Of a DNA stretch of 64,000 nucleotides, positions 17,289 through 26,627 are shown piece after piece. The notes under the pieces are model-generated. The model made no database searches. It worked only from the letters and a program-made list of their open reading frames with translations, and was not told where the DNA came from. This stretch comes from JB111 sp049856175 (GTDB lineage: Bacteria > Actinomycetota > Actinomycetes > Actinomycetales > Actinomycetaceae), in the NCBI RefSeq assembly GCF_049856175.1, contig NZ_JBNDNA010000009.1:62001-126000 (forward strand). Reading direction: 5' to 3'. Each line of letters starts with the position of its first letter. Within the stretch, counting starts at the first letter, position 1. The position numbers were made by a program, and so were the translations under genes.

Positions 17289-18272
17289 TCAGCGCTCGGT
17301 GGGGCTCTCCGGCGGGACCGGCCCGGCCTCGTCCACCGGCACCTGCGCCGCGTCGTCGGGGGCTCGGCGCCTGACGAGTACCCCCGTGCCGAGGCCGAGC
17401 CCGAGGTCGACGACGGTGAGCAGGACGCGGGACATGAGCACGGTGACGAGCACGCCGCCGGAGCTCAGCAGCCCCGCGAGCATGATGCCGAGGATGCTCT
17501 CGCGCACGCCCACCCCGGCGGGCACGACGACGACGAGGAACCCCACCACCCAGGCCAGCGCGTAGCCGCTGACGGCGCGCGCGAACGTCCCCGGGGTCGG
17601 GTCCAGCCCGACGGCGGTGGCGATGAGCCAGACCTGCGTGCCCGCGAGCAGCCAGCCGACGACCGCCCAGAAGGACGCCTTGAGCACGCCGCCCGCCGAG
17701 AGCGGGTGCTCGAGCGGAGGTCGGCGGATGAGCCGCAGGGCGACGCCGAGGATCCTGTTGAGCACGGGCGGGAGCAGCACGACGACGAACACCGGCAGGA
17801 ACCAGACGACCCAGCCGACCTCGGAGCGCACCGCGGGGTCGAAGGCCACGGCCCCGGCGGCCAGGGCCAGGCCCGTGACGATGGAGACCAGCAGGGAGAC
17901 GACCATGCCGGACACCGAGCGGCGCCGCGGGATGTCGATGTCCTTGCCCATCTCGGCGGCGGCGACGATGTTCCACACGCCTCCGGGCAGGTACTTGCCG
18001 ACCTGCGAGACGAAGAACAGGCGCGCCGCGGGCGCGAGCCCGAGTCGCGAGCCGAGGTCGATCAGCACCTCGCGCCAGGAGAGCATCGTGGCCACGACGT
18101 AGGTGATCGAGACGAGCAGGCTGACCCCGATGATCCACCAGGGCATCTGGCTCAGAGCGTCGCTGACGAGGTCCCACTGGTTGGCGACCGCGAGCACGGC
18201 CGCCCCGATGGCGGCCACGAGGAACAGTCCGCGCACCCACGGGGACCGCAGCGCCGCGAGGATCTTCTTCAC
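17289..18272 (-). CDS. Lysylphosphatidylglycerol synthase TM-region (UPF0104) family protein
   Basis: A 327-residue integral membrane protein with about eight hydrophobic helices. FFVSQVGKYLPGGVWN is the hallmark of the UPF0104/LPG-synthase TM family, and VVVVPAGVGVRESILG is its second conserved loop. These proteins flip or handle lipids, and in polysaccharide loci they often accompany glycosyltransferases. No soluble aminoacyl-transferase domain is fused, so lysyl transfer is not expected. GTG at 18272 overlaps the upstream glycosyltransferase stop (GTGA). The C-terminus is an acidic tail. It forms a three-gene unit with the next two genes, all on the minus strand. Confidence 0.9.
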   Translation of the reverse strand: MKKILAALRSPWVRGLFLVAAIGAAVLAVANQWDLVSDALSQMPWWIIGVSLLVSITYVVATMLSWREVLIDLGSRLGLAPAARLFFVSQVGKYLPGGVWNIVAAAEMGKDIDIPRRRSVSGMVVSLLVSIVTGLALAAGAVAFDPAVRSEVGWVVWFLPVFVVVLLPPVLNRILGVALRLIRRPPLEHPLSAGGVLKASFWAVVGWLLAGTQVWLIATAVGLDPTPGTFARAVSGYALAWVVGFLVVVVPAGVGVRESILGIMLAGLLSSGGVLVTVLMSRVLLTVVDLGLGLGTGVLVRRRAPDDAAQVPVDEAGPVPPESPTER

Positions 18273-19369
18273 GCGGTCAGCACGTCCCACAGGGGCCCGA
18301 CGACGGCGGACGGCGTGAGGTCGCGGGCGCGCTCGCTCGCCCACGCGCGCAGGTCGGCGACCGCCGCCGGGTCGTCGATCAGGGCGCCGAGCGCGTCGGC
18401 GAGCGCGGCCGGGTCGCCGGGCGGGACGAGGAGGGCGGCGTCGCCGAGGAACCGGCGCTGCGGCGGGGTGTCGGAGGTGACGACGGCGCAGCCGGCCGCC
18501 AGGGACTGGTAGACCTTGTTGGGCACGACCCGCAGGCCCTTGTCGGTGTCACCGAAGATGCCGAGCCCGATGTCGTGGGCGGCGACGAGGTCCGGCAGCT
18601 TCTCGGGCGCGACCCAGTCGAGCCACTCGATCCCGGGAACGCCGGCGAGGACGGCACGGGCCTCGGCGTGGTCCTGGCCCGTGCCGACCATCGTCACCCG
18701 CAGCTCCGTGCCGCGCCGGTGCAGCTCGGCGAGCGCCCGGGCGATCGTCACAGTCCCCTGGAGCGGGGTGAACAGGCCGTAGAACGCGATGCTCGGGGTC
18801 CCGCCGGAGGAGCCGGCACGGTTCCGGCCGGCCTCGGCCCAGGCGTCCGGGGCGCCGACGGGGACGACGACGGTGCGCTCGCGCACGGCGGGGGCCGCGA
18901 GCTCGGCGTGCTCCTCCGTGTCGACGACGACGACGTCCGCCGCGCCGGTGGCGACCCGGTCGAGGGCGGTGAGCGCCCCGCCGCGCAGCCGGCCGTCGAC
19001 GCCGCGGTCGCGGGCGGTGCTCGCGGCGAAGATGAGGTGGTCGAGCACGAGGGTCGCCCGGGGGAACAGCGCCCGCGCGAGCAGCACGTCGAAGTGACCG
19101 AGATACCCGACGACGACGACGTCGGGCGCACGCTCGCCCGCGAACGCGAAGGAGCCGTCGACGAGTCCGGCCCAGCGGGAGGCCAGGCGGGCCGCGAGCC
19201 GGGGCAGCAGCCACGGCCGGCGGAGCATGTCGACCCGGTCGGCCGTGCTCAGCCCGAGCGGGCGGTCGAGCTCGCGGACCGTCGCGCCGCGCTCGGCGAG
19301 TCCCTGCAGGAGGACCCCGGCGCGGGGATGGACGGACGTGTCGTACGTGCCGAAGCCGAGGACCCTCAC
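18269..19369 (-). CDS. Glycosyltransferase, GT-B fold (family 4-like)
   Basis: A 366-residue cytosolic or peripheral enzyme. The N-terminal Rossmann half starts MRVLGFGTYDTSVHPRAGVLL; the C-terminal half has IAFYGLFTPLQG, LRVTMVGTGQDH and the nucleotide-binding stretch LRVVPNKVYQSLAAGCAVVT, typical of GT4 enzymes. Donor and acceptor cannot be read from sequence. GTG at 19369 overlaps the stop of the preceding GT2 gene, so translation is coupled. It probably adds a sugar to a lipid-linked intermediate initiated or flipped with the help of its two partners. Confidence 0.9.
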   Translation of the reverse strand: MRVLGFGTYDTSVHPRAGVLLQGLAERGATVRELDRPLGLSTADRVDMLRRPWLLPRLAARLASRWAGLVDGSFAFAGERAPDVVVVGYLGHFDVLLARALFPRATLVLDHLIFAASTARDRGVDGRLRGGALTALDRVATGAADVVVVDTEEHAELAAPAVRERTVVVPVGAPDAWAEAGRNRAGSSGGTPSIAFYGLFTPLQGTVTIARALAELHRRGTELRVTMVGTGQDHAEARAVLAGVPGIEWLDWVAPEKLPDLVAAHDIGLGIFGDTDKGLRVVPNKVYQSLAAGCAVVTSDTPPQRRFLGDAALLVPPGDPAALADALGALIDDPAAVADLRAWASERARDLTPSAVVGPLWDVLTA

Positions 19370-20649
19370 CGGCCCGGACGCCCCTGGGACAGCTCCTCCG
19401 GCGTCACCTGGTAGTCGTGGCCGTTCGCACGTGCCGGTCCGGCGCCGATGTCCGTCGGGACGCCGTTGCGGTCGACGCCGGGCGCCACACCCACGGGGCG
19501 CGCGTCCGCCCGGGGGGCGGTGTCCGCGGAGGGCGCGACCTCACCGAGGCGCTCGCGCCTGCCGGTAGCACCGGACCCGATGTCTGCCCGGCCGCGGACC
19601 TCCGCCGAGCCGACCGGCATCGACGACGGGTCGGGTCGCCCGTCGAGCACGACCGACGGCCCGTCCGTCACGGCGGTCGGCCGCTGGCCGAGCCGGGCCG
19701 CGATCGCGTTCTCGGAGTACTGCAGCGACTTCACGCGCTCCAGGCTCTCCTCCATGAGCACGCGGTTGGTCCGCAGCAGGTCGGCGATGACGGACAGGGC
19801 GATGCTCAGCAGGGCCCCGACGAGGGCCGCCGTGCCGAAGATCAGGGACTGGACGTGCCCCCCGGCGTCGCCCATGAGGAACAGGACGAGGAACCGGACG
19901 AACGGCACGAGCCCGGCGATGAGCAGGATCGCACCGACGGTGCCGAGGATCGCGTGCGGCTTGAACATGAGGTACGAGCGGACGATCGCCGTGCCCGACT
20001 TGAACATGTGCTGCCAGATGTTCTTGAACAGCCGGGACTCACGGGTCTTGGGGTTCGTGGCGATGGCCACCGAGGCGATCCGCAGGCGCTTGTTTCCCGC
20101 CTGGATGATCGTCTCCATGCAGTAGGAGAACTGCGTGACGACGTTGAGCCGGATGAGCGACTCCTTGGAGTACGCCCGGAACCCGGAGGCGGCGTCCGGC
20201 AGCTTCGTGCCGGCGGCGAGGTTGACGACGTCGGAGCCGACCTTCTGCATCGCCTTCTTGAACGGTGAGAAGTGGGCGATCGTCGCGGTCTGCCGGTCGC
20301 CGATGACGATGTCCGCCTCGTTGTGGACGATCGGCTGGACGAGCTCGCCGATGACCTCCTGCGGGTACTGGTTGTCGCCGTCGGTGTTGACGACGATGTC
20401 CGCACCGTGCGCGAGCGCGTAGTCGACGCCGTCCCGGAAGGAGCGGGCCAGTCCCTGGTTGCGGGCGTGTCGCACGAAGTGCGTGACGCCGAGGTTGCGC
20501 GCGACCTCGACGGTGCGGTCCGTCGACCCGTCGTCGACGACGAGGATGTGGACCTCGTCGATCCCCGGGATCTCCCGCGGGATCGTGGCCAGGACGAGCG
20601 GGAGGGTCTCCTCCTCGTTCAGGCACGGGATCTGGACGAACAGCTTCAT
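19366..20649 (-). CDS. Polyprenyl-phosphate glycosyltransferase (GT2, DPM1/GtrB-like)
   Basis: A 427-residue protein. The GT2 domain (residues 1-230) shows IPCLNEEETLPLVL, VVDDGSTDRT and NTDGDNQYP, the DxD of polyisoprenyl-phosphate sugar synthases. ASGFRAYSKES is the conserved acceptor-lipid motif of that group. Two to three membrane helices follow (about 235-310). The last 110 residues are a disordered, charged tail that most relatives lack. It would make a polyprenyl-phosphate-linked sugar, which is the donor expected by GT-C membrane enzymes such as those at 20788, 22164 and 43414-49823. ATG at 20649 is divergent from the membrane gene at 20788. Confidence 0.93.
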   Translation of the reverse strand: MKLFVQIPCLNEEETLPLVLATIPREIPGIDEVHILVVDDGSTDRTVEVARNLGVTHFVRHARNQGLARSFRDGVDYALAHGADIVVNTDGDNQYPQEVIGELVQPIVHNEADIVIGDRQTATIAHFSPFKKAMQKVGSDVVNLAAGTKLPDAASGFRAYSKESLIRLNVVTQFSYCMETIIQAGNKRLRIASVAIATNPKTRESRLFKNIWQHMFKSGTAIVRSYLMFKPHAILGTVGAILLIAGLVPFVRFLVLFLMGDAGGHVQSLIFGTAALVGALLSIALSVIADLLRTNRVLMEESLERVKSLQYSENAIAARLGQRPTAVTDGPSVVLDGRPDPSSMPVGSAEVRGRADIGSGATGRRERLGEVAPSADTAPRADARPVGVAPGVDRNGVPTDIGAGPARANGHDYQVTPEELSQGRPGR

Positions 20650-20787
20650 GGGTACCTCGGGTGTCGGTCGCGGCGCATCCGCGGCTGCCCCGCGAGGCAG
20701 CGGTCGGGCTGGCCCGGAACGACGCCAGGGTACCGTAGGGGCCGCGCGAGGCCGGGACGACCCCTCGGCGTGAAGGGGAGATCACTG

Positions 20788-22167
20788 GTGGCGCGAGACG
20801 TGGATGACAGGGGTGCCGAGGAGCCGGCTACGGACAGCCGTCCCTGGACCGCCCGCCTGCGGCCCGAGCTGCCCTGGGCCGGCGGCGTCGGCGTTCTCGC
20901 CCTGCTCATGAGCCTGACGGCGATCTTCTTCGGCACCTCCCTGTCGGCCCTCGACGAGCAAACGCACCTGGACTACGCCTACCAGGTGGCGCACGGCAAC
21001 CTCCCGGCCGACGGCGACCGGCTCTCCGACTACGTCCTCGACCAGTGGTCGTGCCGCGGCCAGTCCAACCTTCCGGACCTGCCCTCCTGCGAGGACGCGC
21101 TCGCCGACGAGGTCGAACCCACCGAGTACCCGGCGCTGGGCCAGAACTACAACTCCTTCCACCCGCCCGCCTACTACGTCACACCCGCGGCCACCGGACT
21201 GGTCGCCGAGGCGGTCGGGCTGGAGTTCTCCACCGGCGCCCGGCTCGCCAACGCCCTGTGGCTGGCCGCCGGCGTCGTCGCCGTCTACGCGGCCCTGCGC
21301 ACGTGGCGACTGCCGAGACCCTGGGCCTTCTCCGCGTCGGCGCTGCTGCTGGCCTTCGAGCCCGTCATCGTCTCCGGCTGGCAGGTGACGAACGACGGAC
21401 CGGCCATGCTCGTCGGCGCCGGCGCCCTGTGGGTACTCGGCCGGTGGGCGCTCCACGGCCGCATCGGCTGGCTGTGGCCCACGCTCGTCGCGCTGCTGGC
21501 GGCGAGCACCAAGGTGATGAGCGCGGTCGGGCTCCTCGCCGTCGTCGGGCTCATCGGCCTCATGGCCGTGGCGGACGTGCGGCGCCGCGACTGGCGCACC
21601 CTCGGCCGACGGGCGGCCACCGTCCTCTCCCCGATCGCCGTCGTCGGCGCGTGCATGCTCGCCTGGTCCCGCTTCCAGGACGGGCGCGGCTCGCAGGCCT
21701 GGGACAACCCGCTGTACGGGATCAGCACCCGGCCGGTCGAGGGCAGCCCGTGGGACGAGACCGTGCCGACGCTGCTCGACGCGTTCGGGCTCGTGAAGTC
21801 CTCCCAGTTCCCCGGCGAGCTCACCGGCTGGCAGCTCGACACCGTCACCGCCGTGTGGTGGGTGCTGCTCACCGCCGCACCGTTCATGGCGATCGTGGCC
21901 TTCGGCACAGGACGCGCCGAGCGCCTCCTCGGCCTCGCCGCCGTCGCGGGGACCGTCGGGGCGGGCATCATCGTCCAGGCGCAGGAGGTGATCACCTCCG
22001 ACCACGCCTTCCGGCTCATCTCGGGCCGGTACGCGATCACGCTGCTGCCGATCACCGTGGCAGCGTTCGCGGTGTCGCTGCACCACCGGCGGCTGGCCAC
22101 GGCCCTGCACGTGGCCGTCGGGCTCTCCGTCGGCATCATGTGGCTCTCGCTTGGAGGAGTTCTATGA
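20788..22167 (+). CDS. GT-C-like integral membrane glycosyltransferase
   Basis: A 459-residue membrane protein with about ten helices. The first extracytoplasmic loop carries SALDEQTHLDYAYQVAHG, an Asp-Glu and His pair typical of lipid-sugar-dependent GT-C enzymes; YNSFHPPAYYV follows. The late motif FRLISGRYAITLLPI is also shared with the next gene. It resembles a shorter DUF2142-type protein. GTG at 20788 is preferred because GGGAGA lies seven bases upstream. Its stop overlaps the next ATG (ATGA). It probably transfers a sugar from polyprenyl phosphate to an exported chain. Confidence 0.85.
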   Translation: MARDVDDRGAEEPATDSRPWTARLRPELPWAGGVGVLALLMSLTAIFFGTSLSALDEQTHLDYAYQVAHGNLPADGDRLSDYVLDQWSCRGQSNLPDLPSCEDALADEVEPTEYPALGQNYNSFHPPAYYVTPAATGLVAEAVGLEFSTGARLANALWLAAGVVAVYAALRTWRLPRPWAFSASALLLAFEPVIVSGWQVTNDGPAMLVGAGALWVLGRWALHGRIGWLWPTLVALLAASTKVMSAVGLLAVVGLIGLMAVADVRRRDWRTLGRRAATVLSPIAVVGACMLAWSRFQDGRGSQAWDNPLYGISTRPVEGSPWDETVPTLLDAFGLVKSSQFPGELTGWQLDTVTAVWWVLLTAAPFMAIVAFGTGRAERLLGLAAVAGTVGAGIIVQAQEVITSDHAFRLISGRYAITLLPITVAAFAVSLHHRRLATALHVAVGLSVGIMWLSLGGVL

Positions 22168-24008
22168 CCACCACCCCGCGTCGGCGTCCGAAGGACGTCT
22201 TCACCGTCGCGGTGGTCGCCGTCACCCTCCTCGTGGCCGGCATCGGTGCGCTGTGGGCCGTGCTCACGCCCGGGTTCCGTGCTCCCGACGAGCCGCAGCA
22301 CGTCAACACGGTCCTGCGCCTGGCGGACGGCGGCGGGTGGCCCGCGCCCGGCGAGCAGACGTTCCTCCAGGGCATGCATGTCGCCGCGGACGAGGCGGGC
22401 TGGGTCGACACCGGGCTGGAGCTCATCCGGCAGAACTCCCACTCGCACCCGGGGGCGTCCGTCAGCACCGGCCAGGAGCCGTTCGTGCTCCTTGTCCCGG
22501 ACCCCGTCGATGTCGAGGACCGCACGGTCATCCTCGACGTCGACAACCGCGTCACCCTGTTCGAGCAGGTCGACCAGATGACGCAGCACCCGCCCGGCTA
22601 CTACGCGCTCGCCGCCGGCTACCTCACGGTCCTGGGCGCCGACGGGTGGACGTGGGACAGCCAGCTCCTCGCGCTGCGGCTCCTCGACGTCGTGCTCATG
22701 TCCGGGATCGTCCCGCTCGCGGTGGTCGCGGCCCGGCGGCTCGGGGCCTCCCGGTCGGCCTCGCTGGTCGGCGCGTTCGCCGTCACGGCCCCCTCCCAGC
22801 TGCTGTTCGTCGGCTCCGCCGTGACGAACGACGCCCTGCTCAACCTGTGCGGCGCCGGCGTCCTCGCGCTCAGCGCCGTGGTGCTCACGAGCCGCTGGGA
22901 CTGGCGCCACGTGCTCGGCCTGGGCGCCGTGCTCGGCGCGGGCCTGATGACGAAGGGCTTCATGCTCGGGTTCATCCCGATCGTGGCGCTGGCGTTCCTG
23001 CTGTCCACCGGCACGGACCGGGCGCTCGGGCGGAGGGCGCTCGCGGCGTTCTGGTCGCTGGCGGTGGCCTTCGTCATCGGCGGCTGGTGGTGGCTGAAGA
23101 ACCTGGTGGTGCACGGGACGTTCCAGCCCGACGGCTATCCGGGGCGCGAGCCGCTGGACGACACATCCCACCTCGGCCTCAACCTGTGGGACTTCGCGAT
23201 CGGCGCCGAGCGCAGCATCGTCAACAGCTCGTGGGGCAACTACGGCTGGCTCGAGTCCCCGCTGCCGGAGTGGTTCCAGCACGTGCTCAGCTACGTGACG
23301 ATCGCGCTGGTCGTGGTCGGTGTCGTCCTCGCGGGCCGGTTCCGGCGCCACCTGCTCGTCCTGGTCGCGGCGAGCGTCGGCGTGCTCGGTGTCGTCCTGT
23401 ACGGGGCGCTCAACGAGTACTACTCCACCGGGCTGCACGCCGGCCTGCAGGGCCGCTACCTGTACGTCGCAGTCGTCGGGCTGATCGTGGCCGTGACGAT
23501 CGTCCTCGAGCGCACGACCCGGGGCCTGGCCGTCCGCCCGATGGTCGCGGCCCGCGTCGGCGCCGCGCTCGTGTGCCTCGCCCTCGCCGTCTACGGCCTG
23601 TGGTTCGGGTTCAGCGCGTTCTACGTCGAGTTCTACGAGACGTTCTCCACCGGCCTGAGCCGGTGGAACAACTGGAGCCACGTGGGCGTGCCGAAGCTGT
23701 TCGCGCTCACGGCCGCGACCCTCGCGGCCGCGCTCGGCTCGCTGCTGCTCCTCGGGGTGCAGGCCGCGCGCGACGCGCGCGACGGCGTGGCCGGCCCCGG
23801 CCTGGTCGGCTCGGCGGAACCAGCCGGCCTGGCGGCCCCGGAGGCCGGCTCCGCGGACGGTCCCGCGGGCTCAGCGACCGAGCCTGCCGCGAACCTTCCC
23901 GACCCCGCGGCGCAGGACCTCGCGGGTGCCGGCGTCGCGCTGGACGCGACGGGCGGAGCCGAGCAGACGGACGGCCCTGCTCCCGGCGAGCGCCGCGGGG
24001 ACGCGTAG
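22164..24008 (+). CDS. DUF2142-like membrane protein (predicted GT-C glycosyltransferase)
   Basis: A 614-residue membrane protein with about twelve helices. The first periplasmic loop carries FRAPDEPQHVNTVLRLADG, the D-E and H signature; TQHPPGYYALAAGYL follows, as does LQGRYLYVAVVG near the end, all like DUF2142 proteins. The C-terminal 90 residues are a disordered Ala/Gly/Pro/Asp-rich tail. ATG at 22164 follows GGAGGAG by four bases and overlaps the preceding stop. The tail overlaps the 3' end of the opposing glycosyltransferase gene by 138 bases. Confidence 0.88.
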   Translation: MTTTPRRRPKDVFTVAVVAVTLLVAGIGALWAVLTPGFRAPDEPQHVNTVLRLADGGGWPAPGEQTFLQGMHVAADEAGWVDTGLELIRQNSHSHPGASVSTGQEPFVLLVPDPVDVEDRTVILDVDNRVTLFEQVDQMTQHPPGYYALAAGYLTVLGADGWTWDSQLLALRLLDVVLMSGIVPLAVVAARRLGASRSASLVGAFAVTAPSQLLFVGSAVTNDALLNLCGAGVLALSAVVLTSRWDWRHVLGLGAVLGAGLMTKGFMLGFIPIVALAFLLSTGTDRALGRRALAAFWSLAVAFVIGGWWWLKNLVVHGTFQPDGYPGREPLDDTSHLGLNLWDFAIGAERSIVNSSWGNYGWLESPLPEWFQHVLSYVTIALVVVGVVLAGRFRRHLLVLVAASVGVLGVVLYGALNEYYSTGLHAGLQGRYLYVAVVGLIVAVTIVLERTTRGLAVRPMVAARVGAALVCLALAVYGLWFGFSAFYVEFYETFSTGLSRWNNWSHVGVPKLFALTAATLAAALGSLLLLGVQAARDARDGVAGPGLVGSAEPAGLAAPEAGSADGPAGSATEPAANLPDPAAQDLAGAGVALDATGGAEQTDGPAPGERRGDA

Positions 24009-26567
24009 CCCCGAGCGCGGCAGCGCGTACGGCTCCACGTGGGCGCCGGCCGCGTCGAACGGCTCGTCGTCGGTGACCGGCTTCCACCCGACCGACTCGC
24101 GCGGACCGTCCGAGCGCACCCGTGCCGCGGCGTCGACGAGGAGGTCGAGGTAGGTGCGCCCCTGGACGTGCGGCGACCAGGCGAGCAGGGCCTCGCGGCG
24201 GGCGCGGGCGCCGATCCGGCGCCGCAGGGCCGGGTCCGTGACGAGCGCGTCGAGGGCCGCGGTCCAGCCGTCGACGTCGCCCGGGAGGAACCCGGTGATG
24301 CCGTCGGTCACGGACTCGCGGAACGGCTGCGTCGGCGACGCGACGACCGGCGTCTCCACGAGGGCGGACTCGAGCCACTTGATCGCCGACTTCGCCTCGT
24401 TGAAGATCGACCCGGGCGTGAGCGGGGCGAGGCTGACATCGACGTCGCGCAGCAGGCCCGGCAGGTCGTACCAGGGGACGAACGGCAGGCGCCGCACGCG
24501 CTCGGCGTGGGCGGCGAGCGCCCCGGTGGGCCGCAGGTGGCCGCCGAGCCACAGCTCGACGGACGGGTGGCGCTCGAGGATGTCGATGACGGCGGGCTCG
24601 ACCATCGCCCAGTCGGCGTCGTGGGTGGTGGTGCCCGAGAAGTAGCCGATGCGGACCGGCCCCTCGGTGCGCTCGCGGCGCAGCGCCCGGTCCGAGCGGC
24701 GGGCGAGCAGGGTGCCGACGCCGTTGGGGAACCGGTAGGACGGCATGGTCGTCACCGCGGTGGCGTGCTCGCACAGCGTCTGCGTGGAGCCGACGTAGGC
24801 GTCGGCGAGCTCCATCGAGGTGCGGTAGCGGCGCACGCCGCGCCACCACAGGGCGAGCTCGTCGGCGGGCATGCCCTCCAGCCCGTCAACCTGGCCCTCG
24901 AGCGCGGGGTCGAAGATGAGGTCGTCGATGTCGAACAGGACCGGGACTGCGCGGGGCCGTGCCCGGACCTGGGCCACCAGGTCCACGATCTGGTCGGTCG
25001 CCGGCACGCGGTAGAGGACGAGGGCGTCGCAGCGGCGCGCCTCCTCGATCAGGCGGGGGTCGCGGTAGTGGCGCACCCGCGCGGAGACGCCGTGCAGCCC
25101 GAGCGCCTCGGCGGCGAGCTGGGTGCGGTACCGCTGGGGCGCCCCCTGGATGCCACTGACGAACAGGACGCGGCGCATGAGGGCGTGCTCGGCGTCCCGC
25201 GCCCCCGAGTCCGCCGTCGCCGAGAGTGCGGTTCTCGGTCCTCGAGCGTGCGGTTCGTCGTCGGGCACGTGGGCCTCCTCCCCCGGCGACGCCGGCGACA
25301 CACCCGGCGACGCCGCCTCCGCCGTCCCGGCCGGCTTCCCGCACATCGCCGCGTAGCGCGCGATGAGGCCGTCGACCTGGTCGGACAGGGCGAGGACCGG
25401 GCTCGCCGATCCCTGCCCCGTGCGGGCACGGGCGCGGGCGGGGTCGGCCACGAGGCCGCGCAGCCGGGCGAGCAGCGTGTCCTCGTCGCCGGCGGGGACG
25501 ATCCACCCGTTGACGTCCTCCGCGACGGCCTCCTCCGGCCCGAGGGTGTCGGTCGCGAGGACCGCGAGGCCGGCCCCGAGCGCCTCGCGGGTGAGGATCG
25601 AGTGGGACTCGCGCATGATCGAGGGCAGCACGAGGACGTCGGCGCCGGCGAGCACCCCGGCGCGGTCCTCGGGGGCGAACGGGGGGCGCAGCCGGATCTG
25701 CGGCGGCACGGGGCCGCCGGCGTCGGCGTCGGCGCGAGTGCCGTACATGTCGAGGGTCCACCCAGCCCCAGGGTCCTCGGCGGCGAGGCGGCGGGCGGCA
25801 GACAGCAGGAGCGGCCCGCCCTTGACGGCGTCGTTCCCGCCGGCGAAGAGCAGGCGCAGCGGCCCGTCGCCCGTCCGCGGCTCCGGCGCCGGGTCGCCCG
25901 CGCCGACGCCCTCGCCGACGCCGGGCAGCCCGTTCTCGTCGACCTCGAGCAGCTCGGGGGCCACGCCGTTGGCGAGGAACGTGGCGGCGGCCGAGGCCGA
26001 CGGGGCGAGCACGACGTCGGCGTGGGCGAGCTCGGGGGCCAGCGCCGCGAGGCGGGCGTCGGCGTCGTCGCGGCCCCGCTCGCACCGGCACACCCCGCAG
26101 CCGACGACCAGCGAGCACGGCCTCAGGTCGCGGTCGACGAGGAACTGGCGCGTGCACTGCCACCACCAGTCGTGCGCCGTGACGACGACCGCCGCGCCCG
26201 ACTCCTTGGCCGCCCGGACGAGCGAGCCGCCCAGGGTCTGCAGGGAGTGCAGGTGCACGACGTCGGGCCGCACCTGCTCGAGCCAGCCACGGAAGTCGGC
26301 CTCGACGGCGGGGTTGGCCCAGTTCTTCCGGTCCGACCAGGAGGTGTAGGGGTGGGTCTCGATCCAGCGCACCCGCACCGTGCCGTGCTCGCCGGTGTCG
26401 GTATCGTCCCAGGTCGACAGGGCGCGTCGGGAGTCGTCGAGGTGCCCGGCGTAGACGTGCGCCTCGTGCCCGGCGGCGGCGAGCGCCCGCGCGATGCGCC
26501 GCGGGACCAGCGTGCCGCCGGAGACGAAGTTCGGCGGGTAGTGGGCCGAGACCTGGGCGACGCGCAT
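23871..26567 (-). CDS. Two-domain glycosyltransferase fusion (GT4 + GT4-like)
   Basis: An 898-residue protein. Domain one (1-410) starts MRVAQVSAHYPPNFVSGG, has VHLHSLQTLGG, a Cys-rich loop CGVCRC, and the donor-site block PSIMRESHSILTREALGAG. Residues 411-463 are a Pro/Glu/Asp-rich linker. Domain two starts at residue 464 with MRRVLFVSGIQGAPQRYRTQL, includes VRIGYFSGTTTHDADW and SIFNEAKSAIKWLESALVETP, and ends in a basic tail KVRGRLGR like the gene at 30167. Most relatives of each half are separate proteins. The frame is continuous with no stop between halves. ATG at 26567 is the clear start. It likely adds two successive sugars. Confidence 0.88.
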   Translation of the reverse strand: MRVAQVSAHYPPNFVSGGTLVPRRIARALAAAGHEAHVYAGHLDDSRRALSTWDDTDTGEHGTVRVRWIETHPYTSWSDRKNWANPAVEADFRGWLEQVRPDVVHLHSLQTLGGSLVRAAKESGAAVVVTAHDWWWQCTRQFLVDRDLRPCSLVVGCGVCRCERGRDDADARLAALAPELAHADVVLAPSASAAATFLANGVAPELLEVDENGLPGVGEGVGAGDPAPEPRTGDGPLRLLFAGGNDAVKGGPLLLSAARRLAAEDPGAGWTLDMYGTRADADAGGPVPPQIRLRPPFAPEDRAGVLAGADVLVLPSIMRESHSILTREALGAGLAVLATDTLGPEEAVAEDVNGWIVPAGDEDTLLARLRGLVADPARARARTGQGSASPVLALSDQVDGLIARYAAMCGKPAGTAEAASPGVSPASPGEEAHVPDDEPHARGPRTALSATADSGARDAEHALMRRVLFVSGIQGAPQRYRTQLAAEALGLHGVSARVRHYRDPRLIEEARRCDALVLYRVPATDQIVDLVAQVRARPRAVPVLFDIDDLIFDPALEGQVDGLEGMPADELALWWRGVRRYRTSMELADAYVGSTQTLCEHATAVTTMPSYRFPNGVGTLLARRSDRALRRERTEGPVRIGYFSGTTTHDADWAMVEPAVIDILERHPSVELWLGGHLRPTGALAAHAERVRRLPFVPWYDLPGLLRDVDVSLAPLTPGSIFNEAKSAIKWLESALVETPVVASPTQPFRESVTDGITGFLPGDVDGWTAALDALVTDPALRRRIGARARREALLAWSPHVQGRTYLDLLVDAAARVRSDGPRESVGWKPVTDDEPFDAAGAHVEPYALPRSGLRVPAALAGSRAVRLLGSARRVQRDAGTREVLRRGVGKVRGRLGR

Positions 26568-26627
26568 GATCTCGATCCTAGGCAGGGGTGCGGGCGGCGG
26601 CCGGACCGGCGCACTAGCGTGTGGCGC

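Noticed and set aside
23871..26567. Fusion as an assembly artefact
   Set aside because: The linker is in frame, low complexity and of normal composition, and no stop or start overlap of the local GTGA/ATGA type is seen between the halves.
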